A DNA stretch of 34,497 bases, taken from Burkholderia sp. lig30 (GTDB taxonomy: Bacteria; Pseudomonadota; Gammaproteobacteria; Burkholderiales; Burkholderiaceae). A program made the position numbers and the translations under genes. The notes under the pieces were generated by a model. It saw only the letters and a list, made by a program, of their open reading frames with translations, was not told the DNA's origin and did no database searches. The stretch covers positions 1-34,497 of the forward strand of contig NZ_JGVW01000133.1 in NCBI RefSeq assembly GCF_000687455.2, read 5' to 3'. Below are positions 31,713 through 34,497 of the stretch, piece by piece. Numbering within the stretch: the first letter of the stretch is position 1; each line of letters opens with the position of its first letter.

Positions 31713-33503
31713 TCAGAACTGGTCTTCGGCCAGCGCGAGCACGCTCTGGCCGCTCTTCGCGCTGACGATCGACGCTTCGAGCCCGCCCGCCTGCACGAGG
31801 ATGTGCTCGGCATAGAACTGCGCGATCGCGATCTTCGCATCGTGGAACGCCGGATCGTCCGCACGGCGGCGTTGCGCGGCGAGCAGCCCGCGCGCCATCT
31901 GCCAGCCGCACAGCACGATGCCCGCGAGCTTCAGGTACGGGACGCTGCCGGCAAATACCGCGTTCGGGTCGCGCTTCGCGTTCTCGACGACGAAATCGAC
32001 CGCCGCGGCCAGCGCCCGCGCGCCCTGCTCCAGCCGTGCCTTCATCGACGCGGCCGCGACACCTTCCGCGCGGCCCAGCGCGTCGACCGTCTGCGCGATC
32101 TCGCCAAGCAGCGCCTTCGCCACCGCGCCGCCGTCGCGCACCGTCTTGCGGCCGACGAGGTCGTTCGCCTGAATCGCGGTCGTGCCTTCGTAGATCGCGA
32201 GAATCCGCGCATCGCGGTAGTACTGCGCCGCACCGGTTTCCTCGATGAACCCCATGCCGCCGTGCACCTGCACGCCGAGGCTCGCGACCTCGTTGACCAT
32301 CTCGGTGCTCCAGCCCTTCACGACCGGCACCAGGTACTCGTAGATCGCCTGATGGCGCTCCCGCGCGGCCGCGTCGGGATCGCGATGCGCGTGGTCGCCG
32401 TGCGCCGCCGCGACATACGCCAGCGCCCGCGCGCCTTCCGTCATCGCGCGCATCGCCGCCAGCATCCGGCGCACGTCCGGGTGATGGATGATCGTCACGG
32501 ACTGCGTCGCCGACCCGTCGACGGGACGGCTCTGCACGCGCTCCTTCGCGAACGCCGCGGCCTTCTGGTACGCCTGCTCGGCGACGCCGATGCCCTGCAT
32601 GCCGACGCCGAAGCGCGCCGCGTTCATCATGATGAACATGTATTCGAGGCCACGATTCTCGTCGCCGACCAGATAGCCGGTCGCGCCGCCGTGATCGCCG
32701 TACTGGAGCACCGCGGTCGGGCTCGCCTTGATGCCGAGCTTGTGCTCGATCGACACGCAGTGAACGTCGTTGCGCGCGCCGAGGCTGCCATCGTCGTTGA
32801 CGAGGAATTTCGGCACGATGAACAGCGAGATGCCCTTCACGCCCTCCGGTGCGCCCGGCGTGCGCGCGAGCACCAGATGGACGATGTTGCCGGCCATGTC
32901 GTGCTCGCCCCACGTGATGAAGATTTTCGTGCCGAAGACCTTGTACGAGCCGTCGGCCTGCGGCTCGGCGCGCGAGCGCACGAGCGCGAGATCGGAGCCG
33001 GCCTGCGGCTCGGTCAGGTTCATCGTCCCGGTCCACTCGCCCGAGATCAGCTTCGGCACGTAGCGTTGCTTCTGCGCATCGGTGCCCGCGGTCAGCAGTG
33101 CCTCGATCGCGCCGTCCGTCAGCAGCGGGCACAGCGCGAACGACAGATTCGACGCGTTCAGCATCTCGATGCACGGCGTCGCGATCAGTTTCGGCAGGCC
33201 CTGACCGTCGTACTCGGCCGGATGCTGGAGCCCCTGCCAACCGCCTTCGACGAACTGACGGAAAGCCTCCTTGAAGCCCGGCGTCGCCGTCACTTCGCCA
33301 TTGCTCCAGCTGCTCGGATGGCGGTCGCCTTCGGCATTCAGTGGTGCCAGCACTTCGCCGCAGAATTTCGCAGATTCGTCGAGCACGGCCTGCGCGGTGT
33401 CGAAGCCTGCGTCTTCGAAACCGGGCAGCTTCGCGACGTCGTCGATGCCGGCCAGTTCCTTCAGCACGAACAGCATGTCCTTGACGGGTGCGATGTAGCT
33501 CAT
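31713..33503 (-). CDS. Acyl-CoA dehydrogenase with C-terminal extension
   Basis: A 596-residue member of the long acyl-CoA dehydrogenases, longer than the usual 380-400, with an extra C-terminal domain. Landmarks are MNLTEPQAGSDLALVRSRA (FAD/acyl contact), KVFGTKIFITWGEHDMAGN, MNAARFGVGMQGIGVAEQAY, LGVQVHGGMGFIEETGAAQYYRDARI and the catalytic-glutamate region ILAIYEGTTAIQANDLVGRK. The N-terminal MSYIAPVKDMLFVL is typical of FadE-like enzymes in this family. It should form a double bond in an acyl-CoA and hand electrons to the electron-transfer flavoprotein, whose alpha-subunit gene is directly upstream (etfA, beyond a terminator). The substrate chain length is unknown. Confidence 0.94.
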   Translation of the reverse strand: MSYIAPVKDMLFVLKELAGIDDVAKLPGFEDAGFDTAQAVLDESAKFCGEVLAPLNAEGDRHPSSWSNGEVTATPGFKEAFRQFVEGGWQGLQHPAEYDGQGLPKLIATPCIEMLNASNLSFALCPLLTDGAIEALLTAGTDAQKQRYVPKLISGEWTGTMNLTEPQAGSDLALVRSRAEPQADGSYKVFGTKIFITWGEHDMAGNIVHLVLARTPGAPEGVKGISLFIVPKFLVNDDGSLGARNDVHCVSIEHKLGIKASPTAVLQYGDHGGATGYLVGDENRGLEYMFIMMNAARFGVGMQGIGVAEQAYQKAAAFAKERVQSRPVDGSATQSVTIIHHPDVRRMLAAMRAMTEGARALAYVAAAHGDHAHRDPDAAARERHQAIYEYLVPVVKGWSTEMVNEVASLGVQVHGGMGFIEETGAAQYYRDARILAIYEGTTAIQANDLVGRKTVRDGGAVAKALLGEIAQTVDALGRAEGVAAASMKARLEQGARALAAAVDFVVENAKRDPNAVFAGSVPYLKLAGIVLCGWQMARGLLAAQRRRADDPAFHDAKIAIAQFYAEHILVQAGGLEASIVSAKSGQSVLALAEDQF

Positions 33504-33542
33504 GTTGCTCCTCTCATTTCTCTTTCTGCATATGGCGTAAAA

Positions 33543-33565
33543 AAGGGGCGCTCATCGCGCCCCTT
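33543..33565 (-). terminator. Terminator after etfA
   Basis: AAGGGGCGC (33543-33551) pairs with GCGCCCCTT (33557-33565) around a five-base loop, and on the minus strand the stem is followed by a run of T. It ends the etfA transcript before the acyl-CoA dehydrogenase gene. Confidence 0.85.
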
Positions 33566-33614
33566 GTGCCGTGTGCGTTACCGCCGATGCCTCACGCGCG
33601 GCGCATGCCGCGCA

Positions 33615-34497
33615 TCAGCCCAGCTCGCTCACCAGTTCCGGCACGAGCGCGAACAGGTCGCCCACCAGGCCGTAGTCCGCCACGCTGAAGATCGGCGCTT
33701 CCGGATCCTTGTTGATCGCAACGATCACCTTCGAATCCTTCATCCCGGCCAGATGCTGGATCGCACCCGAGATGCCCACTGCGATGTACAACTGCGGCGC
33801 GACGATCTTGCCGGTCTGGCCGACCTGGTAGTCGTTCGGCACGTAGCCCGCGTCGACTGCCGCGCGCGACGCGCCCAGCGCCGCCTGCAGCTTGTCCGCC
33901 AGCGGCTCCAGCACCTTCGTGTAGTTCTCGCCGCTGCCGAGACCCCGGCCGCCCGACACGATGATCTTCGCGCTCGTCAGTTCCGGACGGTCCAGCTTCG
34001 TCACCTCGCGGCTGACGAACTGCGACACGCCCGCGTCCGCCGCCGCGCCGATCGGCTCGACCGTCGCGCTGCCGCCTTCCGCCGCCACCGGGTCGAAGCC
34101 CGTCGAACGCACCGTGATCACCTTGACCGGATCGCTCGACTGCACCGTCGCGATCGCGTTGCCCGCGTAGATCGGGCGCTCGAACGTGTCGGCCGAATCA
34201 ACCGCCGTGATGTCCGAGATCTGCGCGACGTCCAGCTTCGCCGCCAGGCGCGGCGCGATGTTCTTGCCGTACGCGGTGGCCGGCGCGAGGATGTGCGAGT
34301 AGTCCTTCGCGATGTTCAGCGCCGTCGCCTCGACGTTCTCCGCCAGGCCTGCGGCCAGCTGCGGCGCGTCGGCCAGCAGCACCTTCGACACACCTGAGAT
34401 CTTCGCCGCTGCGTCTGCAGCCGCTTGCGCATTGTGGCCCGCGACCAGCACATGAATGTCACCGCCGATCTTCGCTGCCGCCGCCACCGTGTTCAGC
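33615..34497 (-). CDS. etfA: Electron transfer flavoprotein alpha subunit, N-terminus cut
   Basis: About 294 residues are visible and the frame runs off the window, with some twenty N-terminal residues missing. The protein shows the EtfA segments [69 protein letters not shown], the FAD-binding [57 protein letters not shown] (split) and [24 protein letters not shown]. With EtfB it carries electrons from acyl-CoA dehydrogenases to the quinone pool; etfB is expected just outside the window. It sits next to an acyl-CoA dehydrogenase gene, its likely partner. Confidence 0.97.
   Translation of the reverse strand, partial: LNTVAAAAKIGGDIHVLVAGHNAQAAADAAAKISGVSKVLLADAPQLAAGLAENVEATALNIAKDYSHILAPATAYGKNIAPRLAAKLDVAQISDITAVDSADTFERPIYAGNAIATVQSSDPVKVITVRSTGFDPVAAEGGSATVEPIGAAADAGVSQFVSREVTKLDRPELTSAKIIVSGGRGLGSGENYTKVLEPLADKLQAALGASRAAVDAGYVPNDYQVGQTGKIVAPQLYIAVGISGAIQHLAGMKDSKVIVAINKDPEAPIFSVADYGLVGDLFALVPELVSELG

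Noticed and set aside
30265..33240. Minus-strand open frame of nearly 1000 codons across dadA and the dehydrogenase.
   Set aside because: Its translation is an Arg/Ala/Glu-rich shadow; dadA and the acyl-CoA dehydrogenase are clearly coded in other frames.
31047..34397. Plus-strand open frame of over 1100 codons.
   Set aside because: It is antisense to the acyl-CoA dehydrogenase and etfA genes, with shadow composition and no domains.

Overview
The window looks like a piece of a Burkholderia main chromosome, probably the Burkholderia cepacia complex. The right 29 kb is very GC-rich with strong G/C third-position bias. It carries housekeeping genes in an order familiar from that genus: folA, pmbA, darP, mogA, orn, an M48 protease, rsgA, the rpsP-rimM-trmD-rplS operon, dadA and etfA. 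This assignment comes from gene content and base composition; no search was run.

Region 1 (1-5404) is a mosaic genomic-island end with lower GC and many remnants. It holds a truncated diguanylate cyclase, an ArsA C-terminal fragment with an in-frame stop, an AhpD-like protein, a Met/Gly-rich periplasmic protein, a PAP2 phosphatase apparently joined to the tail of a P-type ATPase, a cut-off integrase-like gene, and an XRE regulator with a likely operator. It ends exactly inside the resident thyA. The resident gene (start 5983) is native for 193 codons, up to the Cys-His of its active site (LPACH), and then runs into foreign DNA. A complete, divergent thyA (4400-5233) lies directly downstream on the same strand. 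The island therefore appears to have broken an essential gene and brought its own replacement. A perfect 24-bp palindrome sits beside the junction.

Region 2 (6025-15627) is a functional-amyloid (Fap-type) secretion locus. It has two extra exported proteins, a FapB-like nucleator, a FapC-like fibre protein with three amyloid repeats and a very unusual Ser/His-rich domain, a FapD-like C39 peptidase, a FapE-like protein and a FapF-like outer-membrane channel. Two paralogous VpsR-like sigma-54 activators flank it, one divergent and one as the last gene of the operon. A good -24/-12 promoter precedes the first gene, and two dyads 52 bp apart lie upstream as candidate activator sites. Together these suggest a self-contained, RpoN-dependent, positively fed-back amyloid switch.

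Region 3 (15719-34497) is ordinary chromosome: dihydrofolate reductase, TldD/PmbA protease subunit, ribosome-assembly and molybdenum-cofactor genes, Orn, an M48 membrane protease, RsgA, a CobD-like protein, a Nudix hydrolase, the S16/RimM/TrmD/L19 operon, a PQQ-type dehydrogenase, a TM2 protein, a PA0069-type radical SAM protein under a near-perfect LexA box, an Lrp/dadA divergent pair, an acyl-CoA dehydrogenase and the end of etfA. Several strong hairpin terminators separate these units. I saw no tRNA, rRNA, CRISPR array or complete insertion sequence.
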